A stretch of DNA of 64,000 nucleotides, taken from Agromyces mangrovi. GTDB taxonomy: Bacteria; Actinomycetota; Actinomycetes; Actinomycetales; Microbacteriaceae. Location of the stretch: the NCBI RefSeq assembly GCF_030296695.1, contig NZ_AP027737.1, forward strand, positions 868,001 through 932,000, read 5' to 3'. Below are positions 8,832 through 24,349 of the stretch, in pieces (the stretch's first letter is position 1; each line of letters starts with the position of its first letter). Under the pieces are notes generated by a model that was not told the DNA's origin, ran no database searches, and saw only the letters and a program-made list of their open reading frames with translations. A program made the position numbers and the translations under genes.

Positions 8832-9981
8832 GCGCCGACCTCCGCGCGCTCGACCGTGAACGACCTGCCGCCGACCTCGACCCGGGCCCCCCAGGCGAGC
8901 GACATGCGCTCCCCGCGGGCAGCGCCACGGGCTCGCCGCCCGGCCCGCGCACCTCGGTGCCGTTGGTCGAGCCGCGGTCGGCGATCCAGAACCCCGACTC
9001 GTCGACGCCGAACGCGGCGTGCGTCTTCGAGATCTCCATGCGCGGGTCGTCGAGGGGCACCAACTGCGCCACCCGTTCGCCGGCCCGCGGCTCGGGCGCC
9101 CGGCCGAGCAGTCCGTCGCCGGTCACGTCGATGCGGCTGCCGTCGTCGAGCACGAGCACCGCGCCGATGCGGCCGTCTCCGGCCGGCCGGCCGTCTCCCG
9201 CAGGCGCGCCACCGAGCGCGGGCGGCACCCACGCCTCGTCGGCGGCGGGAGCGGCGACCACGCCCGATGCGGACCTCGCCGCGGGGATGAACGCGGCCGC
9301 GCCCGGGGCATCCGTCGCCAGTGACGGCAGCGACTCGCGTCGCGTGGACGGCGCCGGGACGAGCGCGCGCCGCGCCTGCCGCACGGCCTTCGCGTCCGCC
9401 GGATCGAGCGCGTGCCGAGCGTCGACCAGCCAGACCGAGCCCAGCCGGTCGAGCCAGCTCCGTCCGCGACGGGTCGGGTCCCAGAGGCCCGACGCGAACA
9501 GCAGCGCCGGTCCGAGCAGCGGCAGCAGCGACCACGACAGCCAGAGCACCGTGGCGCGCCAGGTGAGGCGCCAGAACCCCGGGCGGCCGAACGTGACCAC
9601 GCTCACGCTGCGCAGCCCCGCGCTCGCCTTGCCCGCGGTCACGCCGCGGCGCCCGTGCAGGATGAGCTGCACCAGCCCGAACACCGCGAGCAGCACCTGG
9701 CTGACGAGCACGAGCACGAACGGCAGCAGCAGGTCGGACGGGGCGGCAGCGGATGCCTCGCCCAGCGCGACCGGCAGCAGCACGCGCAACAGCAGCACCG
9801 CCCCGACGACTCCCGGGGCGGCGAGCACCGACCAGATCGTCGCGTCGATCGTGAACGCGAGCATGCGACGGCCGGTGGGCGCCGACCGCACGCCGAGCAC
9901 GTCGGCGTCGTCGAGGTCCGCGATGCCGCCGGCGCTCGTGCCGGGCTCGCGGACGGCTGCGGCCTGTGGGGTGACGCTCAC
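8828..9981 (-). CDS. RDD and FHA domain membrane protein (frame broken near 8911-8914)
   Basis: First gene of the T7SS operon, 384 residues if one base is restored. An RDD-type membrane domain spans about 36-180 (GRRMLAFTIDA and two to four hydrophobic segments), followed by a Pro/Ala linker and a C-terminal FHA domain (about 285-375; EISKTHA and STNGTE). FHA domains bind phosphothreonine, so this protein could link kinase signalling to the secretion motor, which also has an FHA. Near the end the frame breaks at a run of four G (minus strand, 8911-8914). Adding one G gives AGERMSLAWG and leads to a stop that overlaps the ATPase start by ATGA, exactly as expected for the intact gene. The GTG start at 9981 follows GAGGAAGGA. 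Confidence 0.85.
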
Positions 9982-10103
9982 GCCGGTTCCTTCCTCGTCG
10001 GCGCGGTCGCGCACCTCGATCCGGGCGGCGCGCACGCACCTGCATCCGAGGAGAACACCTCGCGGGCTCGCCGTCGATGGGGAGCGGTCACCACCGGACT
10101 CCC

Positions 10104-10109
10104 ACCCTA
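10104..10109 (-). promoter_or_regulatory. Candidate -10 box for the T7SS operon
   Basis: TAGGGT on the minus strand, in the 222-base gap upstream of the RDD-FHA gene, would give a leader of roughly 120 nt. No good -35 is visible. The rest of the gap holds only the hairpin at 10161-10191. Confidence 0.25.
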
Positions 10110-10160
10110 CGTGCGGCGGAGCCCCTCCGATGCACGACGGCGACGCGCCGTGGACAGACG

Positions 10161-10191
10161 GATGCCGCGGGCGGCGGCCGCCCGCGGCATC
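10161..10191 (-). terminator. Hairpin terminator after the Pro/Ala-rich membrane protein gene
   Basis: A perfect inverted repeat beginning GATGCCGCGGGCGGC and ending in its complement starts 13 bases after the stop codon of the 10204-11190 gene. It contains the GGATGCC/GGCATCC motif in both arms. No U-tract. Confidence 0.65.
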
Positions 10192-10203
10192 CGGAACCTG
10201 CGC

Positions 10204-11190
10204 TCAGTGACGCGTGAGCTGCGGCCCCGCCGCGAGCTGGCGGTCGTACTCCTCGTACGCCGCGCGGTTGCGCGCGGTCACGGTGCGGCCCCGCGCCGCG
10301 ACCCACGCACCGAACCAGAGCGTCACCTCGCGCGCGAAGACGCCGGCGAGGATCGCGCGCGGGTCGAGCCAGCGCGCCGCGACGAAGTCGCCGACCTCGG
10401 CCGAGGTGAGGTTCCAGGCCTCGCCGAGCAGCGCGCCGCCGACGTACGAGAAGTACACGACGATGCCGACCAGGAGGCCGAAGACCGCGTACGCCCACCA
10501 GCCGTTCCGGTTCACGATCGCCGCGAGCAGGATGAACGAGAGGAAGAAGACGAGCACGGGCACCCAGAACGCGGGGTGGCCGAGGAACTGCAGGAACGCG
10601 TCGATCGGCTCGGCCGTCGAGCCCTGCACGAAGACCAGCAGGTAGCCGGCGAGCGCGTAGAGGGCCGCGAACGCGACCGTCGCGATGAGGCCGACGAGCA
10701 CCCCGAAGCCCCGGTTGCCCCTCGGACGCGGCGGGGTGGGCGCCTGCACGTAGATCGCGCGCTGCTCGGGCTCGGCCGGCGGTGCCGGCGCCGCCGGGGC
10801 TGCCGGAGCCACGGGTGCGGGCGGCTCGGTCGTGGGCGCCTCGTCGGCAGCCGGGACCTGCTCGGTCGGGGTCTCCGGCTCGGCGGGCGCGGGCGCCGGC
10901 TCCGGCTCGGCCGCAGGTGCGGCGGGTTCGGCGACCGGCTCGTCCGCGGCCGCGGCGTCGGGCGCCGGGTGGTCGGCCTGCGCCCGCTGCACGGCGGCGT
11001 CGAGCTCCGAGGTGTCGGACTCCTGCGCGGAGTCGGTCGGCGGAGCCGGGGGCGCGGGCGGCTCCGACGTCGGTGCGGCATCGGCCTGCGGGGCATCCGC
11101 ACCCGTCGTCGTGTCGGTCTCACCGGTGTCGGCCTGCGGCGTGCTCGTGGGCTCGTCCTCGGGTCGAGATCCGGGCGTCGTGTCGCTCAT
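10204..11190 (-). CDS. Membrane protein with long Pro/Ala-rich acidic N-terminal tail
   Basis: A 328-residue protein. About the first 170 residues are low-complexity (Ala, Pro, Glu, Asp, Thr repeats), predicted disordered and probably cytoplasmic. Then come four membrane helices (about 182-205, 220-245, 247-275 and a weaker one near 290-305) and a short charged tail. The family is not recognised. It is a single-gene transcription unit between the rpoBC terminator and its own hairpin at 10161-10191. The upstream 117 bases (11191-11307) would hold its promoter; I see no strong box there. Confidence 0.7.
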   Translation of the reverse strand: MSDTTPGSRPEDEPTSTPQADTGETDTTTGADAPQADAAPTSEPPAPPAPPTDSAQESDTSELDAAVQRAQADHPAPDAAAADEPVAEPAAPAAEPEPAPAPAEPETPTEQVPAADEAPTTEPPAPVAPAAPAAPAPPAEPEQRAIYVQAPTPPRPRGNRGFGVLVGLIATVAFAALYALAGYLLVFVQGSTAEPIDAFLQFLGHPAFWVPVLVFFLSFILLAAIVNRNGWWAYAVFGLLVGIVVYFSYVGGALLGEAWNLTSAEVGDFVAARWLDPRAILAGVFAREVTLWFGAWVAARGRTVTARNRAAYEEYDRQLAAGPQLTRH

Positions 11191-11307
11191 GTGGCACCCC
11201 TTCCGGGCGCGCCGAGCGCCCCGTCGCGGTCACTCTAGCAACGCGAGCCGCCCTCAGCCGGGCGCCGCGCACGGGTGTCGCGCGGCCGCGGGCCCGGCCC
11301 CGGATAC

Positions 11308-11345
11308 ACGACGAGGGCCCCGGATCGCTCCGGGGCCCTCGTCGT
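11308..11345 (-). terminator. Strong hairpin terminator of rpoBC
   Basis: A perfect 17-bp stem (ACGACGAGGGCCCCGGA and its complement) with a TCGC tetraloop begins 11 bases after the rpoC stop. This is the strongest hairpin in the window and marks the end of the rpoB-rpoC unit. Confidence 0.85.
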
Positions 11346-11355
11346 GTCGGCGTGA

Positions 11356-15252
<3,897 letters not shown>

Positions 15253-15295
15253 TTTCTCTCCTAGAGATTTCCTGAGGTTCTTCTATCGGCCTGGT

Positions 15296-18786
<3,491 letters not shown>

Positions 18787-18968
18787 GGAAATTACCTCCA
18801 TGGGCCCCGTCGGGCCGGATTACCGTCGATAGTGGTGGAAGTACCCCGCAGACTCACGTGTTGCGTAGGTGCCGGGCACGCCGACGGACGCCGAATCCGC
18901 CGATGTCTCCGGACACACGAAGCCGACCGCAATATGAAGGCAGAGATGGTCTGGGAGCGCAAAGGTTA

Positions 18969-18997
18969 ACTATAGGCCGGATGCCACGCCGTGTCCA
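18969..18997 (-). promoter_or_regulatory. rpoB promoter
   Basis: On the minus strand TGGACA (18997-18992), a 17-nt spacer and TATAGT (18974-18969): a near-consensus housekeeping-sigma promoter. Transcription would start near 18962, giving a leader of about 175 nt before rpoB. The AT-rich TATAGTTAACC stretch stands out in this GC-rich sequence. Confidence 0.8.
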
Positions 18998-19006
18998 GTC
19001 GGATTC

Positions 19007-19035
19007 TTGACCTCCTGCGATGGCTGGGGTATAAG
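19007..19035 (+). promoter_or_regulatory. Promoter of the tandem spermidine-synthase-like genes
   Basis: TTGACC (19007-19012), 17-nt spacer, TATAAG (19030-19035). The predicted start of transcription is near 19042 and the start codon at 19066. Its -35 is only 9 bases from the -35 of the divergent rpoB promoter. Confidence 0.8.
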
Positions 19036-19065
19036 CCGGATGCAGCCGAGCCGAAAGGGTGCCCG

Positions 19066-19812
19066 ATGAGCCGTTCCCGCGTGCGCGTCGAGCCGAGCCC
19101 GGTCTTCGCCGGGGCGCTCGAACTGGTGGTCGACGATCGCCCGCAGTCGGTCGTCGACCCCGCGAACCCGGCCCGCCTGCACTACGACTACGCGCACCGC
19201 GTCGGCGGGGTGCTCTCGCTCGTCGCGGATCCCGGCGCCGCACTCCGGGTGCTGCACGTCGGCGGCGGCGCGATGACGCTCGCACGCCACGTCGCCGCGC
19301 TCCGCCCGGGCTCGCGCCAGGTGGTGATCGAGAACGACCCCGACGTCGTGCGGGTCGTGGGCGAGCGGATGCCCCTGGGCCCGGCCGCCGCCCGGTCGAT
19401 CGACGTGCGCACGGGCGACGCCGCCGCGCTCGTGCCGGGGCTCGACGCCCGGTTCGACGTCGCCGTCGTGGACGCGTACGTCGGGCTCGACGCGCCGGGC
19501 TTCGCGGCATCCGCCGACTGGTACCGGACGCTCGCGGGCCTCGTGCCCGACGGCATCGCGATCGCCAACGTGGTGGACGACGGCGACCTGGCGTCGGTGC
19601 GCCTGGTCGCACCCGCGCTCGCCGACGCGTTCGGGAGCCTGCTCGCACTCGGGCCGGCCGACCTGTTCGCCGGCGAGCGGGGCGGCAACGTCGTACTGGT
19701 CGGCGGTGCCGGCGAGCGCCTCGACGCGTGGGTTGCGCCGCTCCGACGCATCGGCCCGCACCCCGCGACCGTGCTCGGGTCGGCCGAGGCCGCGCGTACG
19801 CTGCTCGGGTAG
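19066..19812 (+). CDS. Spermidine-synthase-like methyltransferase-fold protein (copy 1)
   Basis: 248 residues with a Rossmann fold of the spermidine synthase / SAM-binding type. The nucleotide-binding loop is VLHVGGGAMTLARH (about 60-73), the acidic ribose-binding end of strand 2 reads VVIENDPDVV, and the next strand contains DVAVVDAYVG. These actinobacterial proteins are usually annotated as spermidine synthase, but no decarboxylase gene is nearby and the true substrate is unknown. The ATG at 19066 is chosen over an upstream ATG at 18991 because the promoter (19007-19035) lies between them. A paralogue follows 9 bases later. Confidence 0.75.
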   Translation: MSRSRVRVEPSPVFAGALELVVDDRPQSVVDPANPARLHYDYAHRVGGVLSLVADPGAALRVLHVGGGAMTLARHVAALRPGSRQVVIENDPDVVRVVGERMPLGPAAARSIDVRTGDAAALVPGLDARFDVAVVDAYVGLDAPGFAASADWYRTLAGLVPDGIAIANVVDDGDLASVRLVAPALADAFGSLLALGPADLFAGERGGNVVLVGGAGERLDAWVAPLRRIGPHPATVLGSAEAARTLLG

Positions 19813-19821
19813 CGTTGGCGC

Positions 19822-20682
19822 ATGCCCGAGCCCGAACGCACCCTCGCCGCGAGCGGGCATCACGCACGGCTCGAGGAGGACCGCGGGCGACCCGGATCGT
19901 GGACGCTGTACGTCGACGGCACGCCGCAGTCGCACGTCGACCTCGAGCGGCCCGAGTGGCTCGGGTTCGAGTACGTGCGGCGCATCGGGCACGCGATCGA
20001 CCTCGTCGCCGAGCCGGGCGAGCCGATCACGGCCGTGCACCTCGGCGGCGGCGCGCTGACGCTGCCGCGGTACGTGGCGGCCACGCGACCGGGCTCCCGC
20101 CAGCAGGTCGTCGAACTGGAGTCCGACCTCGTCGAACTCGTGCGCGAGCACCTGCCGCTGCCGCGCGGCGCCCAGATCCGCGTGCGGCACGGCGACGCCC
20201 GCGAGGTCGCCGGCCGCTTCCCGCGCGGGCTGCACGGGCGGGCCGACATCGTGGTGGTCGACATCTTCTCGGGCGCGCGCACGCCCGCGCACGTGACGAG
20301 CGCCGAGTTCTACGAGCTGCTCACGCCGCTGCTCGCGCCCCGCGGCATCCTCGTCGTGAACATCGCCGACGGCGCCGGCCTCGCCTTCGCGCGCGGGCAG
20401 GTGGCGACGCTCTCGCGTGTGCTGCCCGAGGTGGCGATCGCCGCCGACCCGGGCATGCTCAAGGGCCGGCGCTTCGGCAACGTGGTCGCGTACGCGAGCC
20501 CGGACGAGCTGCCGTTCGCGCAGTTGCCCCGGCGGCTCGCGAGCGACCCGGCGCCCGCGAAGGTCGTGGCGGGCGCCGAACTGCACCGGTTCGTCGCCGG
20601 TGCCCCGTTCGTGACGGATGCGACCGCGGTGCCGTCGCCACCGCCCGCGCGGTCGGTGTTCCTGACCAAGCCGAACGCCTAG
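19822..20682 (+). CDS. Spermidine-synthase-like methyltransferase-fold protein (copy 2)
   Basis: 286 residues, paralogous to the preceding gene: the binding loop is VHLGGGALTLPRYVA, then VVELESDLVELV and DIVVVDIFSGAR. It has a longer N-terminal region with beta-strand content (YVDGTPQSHVDL), as in the small domain of polyamine synthases. Transcription could also start locally: TAGCGT at 19810-19815 sits exactly 6 nt before the ATG, the pattern of a leaderless start. Tandem paralogues may form a hetero-oligomer. Function beyond fold is not established. Confidence 0.75.
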   Translation: MPEPERTLAASGHHARLEEDRGRPGSWTLYVDGTPQSHVDLERPEWLGFEYVRRIGHAIDLVAEPGEPITAVHLGGGALTLPRYVAATRPGSRQQVVELESDLVELVREHLPLPRGAQIRVRHGDAREVAGRFPRGLHGRADIVVVDIFSGARTPAHVTSAEFYELLTPLLAPRGILVVNIADGAGLAFARGQVATLSRVLPEVAIAADPGMLKGRRFGNVVAYASPDELPFAQLPRRLASDPAPAKVVAGAELHRFVAGAPFVTDATAVPSPPPARSVFLTKPNA

Positions 20683-20705
20683 CGCCCCGATCGCCGAGGT
20701 CCGGC

Positions 20706-21569
20706 TCAGGCGTGCCGGAACCGCACCGACTGGCCCGGCCGCAGCTGGGCGAACGCGTCGATCGAGGCGTGCGACACGACCGCGATCACGGGGTAGCCGC
20801 CCGTGACGGGGTGGTCGGCGAGCAGCACCGTCGGGGTGCCGGTCGGCGGCACCTGCACCGAACCGCGCACGACGCCCTCGCTGGCCAGCTCGCCGGGTAC
20901 GCGGCGTTCGAGCGCGGGCCCGTCGAGGCGCACGCCGATGCGGTCGGACTGCGGCGAGACCCGCCACTCCGTCTCGAAGAGCGCGAGCCGAGCGGCATCC
21001 GTGAACCAGTCGGCGCGCGGGCCGGGCACGAGGCCCGCGACGACCTGGTCGTCGACCGGCGCCCACGCGGTGAGCCGGTCGAGTGCGGGGATGGCGCCGG
21101 CGGTCTCGTCGCCGATGGGCACTTCGTCGCCCGCGGCGAGCGGGGCGGGCCCAAGCCCCGCGAGCGTGTCGCGCGAGCGCGAGCCGAGCACGCGCGGCAC
21201 GGCGATGCCGCCGCGCACGCCCACCACGTAGCGCAGCCCGTGCGCGGCCGTGGGCAGCACGAGCTCGGCGCCGGGCCGCGCCCGCGTCGCGGTCTCGGGG
21301 CGCACGGCCTCACCGTCGAGCGTCACGTCGCCCCACGCGCCCGTGACCGCGAACCACGCCGCGTCGTCGAACCGGAGGTGGAGCCCGCCGATCGCGCACT
21401 CGAGCGCCGCAGTGTGCGGGGCGTTGCCGACGAGCCGGTTCGCGAGGCCGAGCGCGGCACGGTCGGCGGCGCCGGACTCGCCCACGCCGAGGTGCGCCCA
21501 GCCGGGGCGACCGCGGTCCTCCACGAGCGTCAGGGCACCGGGGGCGAGCACCGTGAGACGGCCGGTCAC
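20706..21569 (-). CDS. pxpC: 5-oxoprolinase subunit C (KipA / biotin-dependent carboxyltransferase family)
   Basis: A 287-residue PxpC/KipA-type subunit. With PxpA and PxpB it forms the ATP-dependent 5-oxoprolinase that opens 5-oxoproline (pyroglutamate) to glutamate. Family features: the early EDRGRPGWAHLGVGESGAAD motif, conserved RSRDTLAGLG in the middle, and the C-terminal GGYPVIAVVSHASID. The GTG start at 21569 overlaps the PxpB stop by GTGA. Annotations such as urea amidolyase or allophanate hydrolase subunit 2 refer to the same family; the complete pxpABC set makes the 5-oxoprolinase reading the best. Confidence 0.9.
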   Translation of the reverse strand: MTGRLTVLAPGALTLVEDRGRPGWAHLGVGESGAADRAALGLANRLVGNAPHTAALECAIGGLHLRFDDAAWFAVTGAWGDVTLDGEAVRPETATRARPGAELVLPTAAHGLRYVVGVRGGIAVPRVLGSRSRDTLAGLGPAPLAAGDEVPIGDETAGAIPALDRLTAWAPVDDQVVAGLVPGPRADWFTDAARLALFETEWRVSPQSDRIGVRLDGPALERRVPGELASEGVVRGSVQVPPTGTPTVLLADHPVTGGYPVIAVVSHASIDAFAQLRPGQSVRFRHA

Positions 21570-22213
21570 GACTCGGCCTCCCGCCGCACGAAGCGCACGG
21601 TCGCGCCGGGCACGAGTCGCGCCGGCGGATCGGCGGCCGGGTTCCACAGCTCGGCATCCGTCGTGCCGATGAGCCGCCAGCCGCCCGGGCTCTCGCGCGG
21701 GTAGACGCCCGAGTAGCCGCCGGCGAGGCCGATCGCCCCGGCGGGCACGCGCGTGCGCGGGCTCGCGAGCCGCGGCACGTCGTACGGCCAGTCGTCGCTC
21801 ACGAGGTAGCCGAATCCCGGGGCGAACCCGGTGAACGCGACCCGCCAGGTCGCGCCGAGGTGGGCCGCCACGAGCTCGTCGACGGTGACGCCGAGGGCGG
21901 ACGCGGCGGACGCGAGGTCGTCCCCGTCGTAGCGTGCGGCCAGCTCGACGGCCTCGGAGGCGACCGCGTCGATCGGGGCGGGCTCGGTGTGCGCGATCCA
22001 GGAGGTCGCCGTCTCGAGCGCGATGCTCGCCGGGTCGACGGTGACGAGCACCGTGCGTGCCGCGGGCACCAGGTCGACGACCCCGTCGGGCCGCGACGCG
22101 GTGAGCGCGGCGTGCAGGCCGAGCACCTCGTCGGCGTCCTCGCACTCGACCAGCACCGCGTGCTCCCCGGACGGGAGGATTCGGCGCGCGCCGCCGCCCG
22201 CGACGGTGCTCAT
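21566..22213 (-). CDS. pxpB: 5-oxoprolinase subunit B (KipI family)
   Basis: A 215-residue PxpB/KipI-type protein (allophanate hydrolase subunit 1 fold, cyclophilin-like C-terminal half). Recognisable motifs are the early LPSGEHAVLVE, then FTGFAPGFGYL and PRTRVPAGAIGLAGGYSGVYP (split over about residues 125-165). It pairs with PxpC. The start at 22213 overlaps the PxpA stop by ATGA and the end overlaps pxpC, so the three subunits are translationally coupled, consistent with fixed stoichiometry. Confidence 0.92.
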   Translation of the reverse strand: MSTVAGGGARRILPSGEHAVLVECEDADEVLGLHAALTASRPDGVVDLVPAARTVLVTVDPASIALETATSWIAHTEPAPIDAVASEAVELAARYDGDDLASAASALGVTVDELVAAHLGATWRVAFTGFAPGFGYLVSDDWPYDVPRLASPRTRVPAGAIGLAGGYSGVYPRESPGGWRLIGTTDAELWNPAADPPARLVPGATVRFVRREAES

Positions 22214-22971
22214 GCGAACGCCCCCACCGGGACGCCGGCGTCGGCGAGCGCGGCCCGCACCGCGCGCGCGATGTCGACCGCGCCCGGGGTGTCGCCGTGC
22301 ACGCAGACCGACTCGGCCTCGATGCGCACGACGCCGCCGCCGACGGCCTCCACCTCGCCGTCGGCGAGCATGCGGACCACGCGAACGGCGGCGGCCTCTG
22401 GGTCGGTCACGAGCGCGCCGGGCTGGTTGCGCGGCGCGAGGGTGCCGTCGGCCAGGTAGCCCCGGTCGGCGAACGCCTCGGCGACGAAGCGCAGCCCCGC
22501 GGCATCCGCCGCCCGCTCGACCGCGGACCCCGGCATGCCGAGCACGGCGAGCCCTGAGTCGAACGCGGCGACCGCACGCGCGAAGGCCTCGGCGAGGTCG
22601 GCGTCCGCCGCGACCGCCGCGTACATCGCGCCGTGCGGCTTGACGTAGCGCATGGCGGTCGACGCCGCGGTCGCGACGCCCGCGAGCGCGCCGAGCTGGT
22701 AGACGGTGTCGGCGGCGAGCTCGGCGGGCGAGACCTTCAGGTGCCGGCGGCCGAAGCCCACGAGGTCGGGGAAGGACGGGTGCGCCCCGATGACCACGCC
22801 CGACGCGGCCGCGATGCGGCAGGTCTCGAGCATCGTGGTCGGGTCGCCGCCGTGGAAGCCGCACGCGACGTTCGCGCTCGAGACCGCGCGGAGCATCTGC
22901 TCGTCGTCGCCCATGCGCCACTGCCCGAACGACTCACCCAGGTCGCTGTTGACGTCGATCGTGCCGGACAC
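22210..22971 (-). CDS. pxpA: 5-oxoprolinase subunit A (LamB/YcsF family)
   Basis: A 253-residue LamB/YcsF protein. Signature regions: DVNSDLGESFGQW at the N-terminus, NVACGFHGGDP (about 35-45), GAHPSFPD, and YVKPHGAMY in the middle. It is the first gene of pxpABC. I place the start at the GTG at 22971: it has GGAG within 5 nt, and a GACAAT box (22978-22983) lies exactly 6 nt upstream, as for other leaderless genes here. It is divergent from the SprT-like gene at 23018. Confidence 0.93.
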   Translation of the reverse strand: MSGTIDVNSDLGESFGQWRMGDDEQMLRAVSSANVACGFHGGDPTTMLETCRIAAASGVVIGAHPSFPDLVGFGRRHLKVSPAELAADTVYQLGALAGVATAASTAMRYVKPHGAMYAAVAADADLAEAFARAVAAFDSGLAVLGMPGSAVERAADAAGLRFVAEAFADRGYLADGTLAPRNQPGALVTDPEAAAVRVVRMLADGEVEAVGGGVVRIEAESVCVHGDTPGAVDIARAVRAALADAGVPVGAFA

Positions 22972-23017
22972 GACTCCATTGTCTCGCGGTGACGGCGGCC
23001 GCGCATATCCTCGTGCC

Positions 23018-23524
23018 ATGGCGGAACTGGATCGGGTGCGCAGGTGGGCGGACGCGCTGATCGTGCTGCACCTCGACCCCGCCGTCTGGACCTTCGCGTT
23101 CGACAACGCGAAGAAGCGCGCCGGGCTCTGCGACTTCCAGGCGCACCGCATCTCGGTGTCGCGATACCTCGCGGCGCGGTACGACGACGACGAGATCCAC
23201 CAGATCCTGCTGCACGAGGTCGCGCACGCCCTCGCCGGGCCGAACGCCGGGCACGGCCCGCGCTGGAAGGCCGAGGCGGCGCGCATCGGGTACGTGGGCC
23301 GGCGCACGCACGACGGCGAGATCGCCGACGAGCTCGCGCCGTGGGTGGGCACCTGCCCCGCCGGGCACCGGCACGTGCGCTACCGGAAGCCCACGCGTGC
23401 GCTCAGTTGTGGCGAGTGCTCGCGCGGGTTCGACCGGGCGAACCTCATCACGTGGCGGCACCGCGAGATCACGCCCGCCATGCGGCGGCGGGCCGCGGCG
23501 AGCGCCGACCCCGGGCGGGCGTAG
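23018..23524 (+). CDS. SprT-like zinc metalloprotein
   Basis: 168 residues. The SprT-like domain has the zinc motif HEVAH (His66, Glu67, His70) and a likely third ligand His79 (AGPNAGHGPRW). A C-terminal zinc-ribbon-like set follows (CPAGH at 113; CGEC at 131-134). SprT/Spartan proteins are metalloproteases, in eukaryotes acting on DNA-protein crosslinks; the role of small bacterial SprT-like proteins is poorly known. TATCCT at 23006-23011 is 6 nt before the ATG, so the mRNA is probably leaderless. Confidence 0.85.
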   Translation: MAELDRVRRWADALIVLHLDPAVWTFAFDNAKKRAGLCDFQAHRISVSRYLAARYDDDEIHQILLHEVAHALAGPNAGHGPRWKAEAARIGYVGRRTHDGEIADELAPWVGTCPAGHRHVRYRKPTRALSCGECSRGFDRANLITWRHREITPAMRRRAAASADPGRA

Positions 23525-23549
23525 GCGTCACGCCGCTCCGGCGCGTGGG

Positions 23550-24293
23550 TCAGGCGCGGAAGACGCCGCCCTGCAGCACCGGCACGACGTCGGTCACGTC
23601 CGCCTTGGTGGCGAACGCGACGTCGGCCCGGCGGCCGTCCGCGGCGAGCTCGCGCGCGCTGCCGGTCGCGCTGATGAGGTGGTGCGCCGCGCGGCCGAGG
23701 CCGGTGTAGGCGGCCGCGGCGACCGCCGCCTCGGGCGAGGTGTGGTCGATGCCGAGCTCCATGAGCGCGTCGACCACGGCGCCGGCGGTCAGTTGATCCT
23801 CGACGGAGACGCGGAGCGAACCGTCGGGCCACTGCTCGCCCGCGGCGATGATGGCGACCGAGGTGCGGGCCTGCCGCTCCTCCTGCACCGTGTGGACGTA
23901 CCGGGCGACCGCGCTCCGGTTGCGCAGCGACGCGGCGACCACGCGTGCTGGCGAGTGGGAGAGCCCGTGCGCGATGCGCGAGCCGTTGATCGTCGGCAGC
24001 ACGATGATGCGGTCGCCGTCCCCGGCCGACTGCTCGGCGAGCGCCGCCGTCGACGGGCGATCCGCGAGCTCGGCGCCGAGCTCGGCCGCCCGTGCCTCGG
24101 CGCCGTCGCCCCACCACGGCGCGGCGGCGATGCCCCGCTCGGCGGCGACCACGACGGCGGTGGTGAACTGAACGGCGTCGACCAGCACGACGACGTCCGC
24201 GTGGGCCGCCACGGCCTCGACCCCGGCATCGCCCCACTCGAGGCGCACCTGGTACGTGGTCTGGTCGAAGGGGTCGGTCTGCGGCGCGTTCAC
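23550..24293 (-). CDS. 2-phosphosulfolactate phosphatase family protein (ComB-like)
   Basis: About 247 residues of the ComB family, Mg-dependent phosphatases first known from coenzyme M synthesis (2-phosphosulfolactate to sulfolactate). The N-terminal VVVLVDAVQFTTAVV (D..Q/R..T) and the later IIVLPTINGSRIAHG (T-x-N-G-S region) match the family core. No other coenzyme M gene is nearby and bacteria of this type do not make coenzyme M that way, so the substrate is uncertain. I favour the GTG at 24293 because TAGCCT (24300-24305) lies exactly 6 nt upstream; the GTG at 24299 would add two residues. Confidence 0.8.
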   Translation of the reverse strand: MNAPQTDPFDQTTYQVRLEWGDAGVEAVAAHADVVVLVDAVQFTTAVVVAAERGIAAAPWWGDGAEARAAELGAELADRPSTAALAEQSAGDGDRIIVLPTINGSRIAHGLSHSPARVVAASLRNRSAVARYVHTVQEERQARTSVAIIAAGEQWPDGSLRVSVEDQLTAGAVVDALMELGIDHTSPEAAVAAAAYTGLGRAAHHLISATGSARELAADGRRADVAFATKADVTDVVPVLQGGVFRA

Positions 24294-24349
24294 CCGCACA
24301 GGCTAGCCGCCCCCTTCCGCGGTTCCTTACCCGCACGTAGCGTGGGGTC

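Noticed and set aside
4234..10035. A very long open frame on the minus strand (over 1900 codons) through the ATPase and RDD-FHA genes
   Set aside because: Only its first part (to about 8911) is coding, as the RDD-FHA gene; the rest is Arg/Ala-rich off-frame translation of the ATPase gene, a usual effect of high GC.
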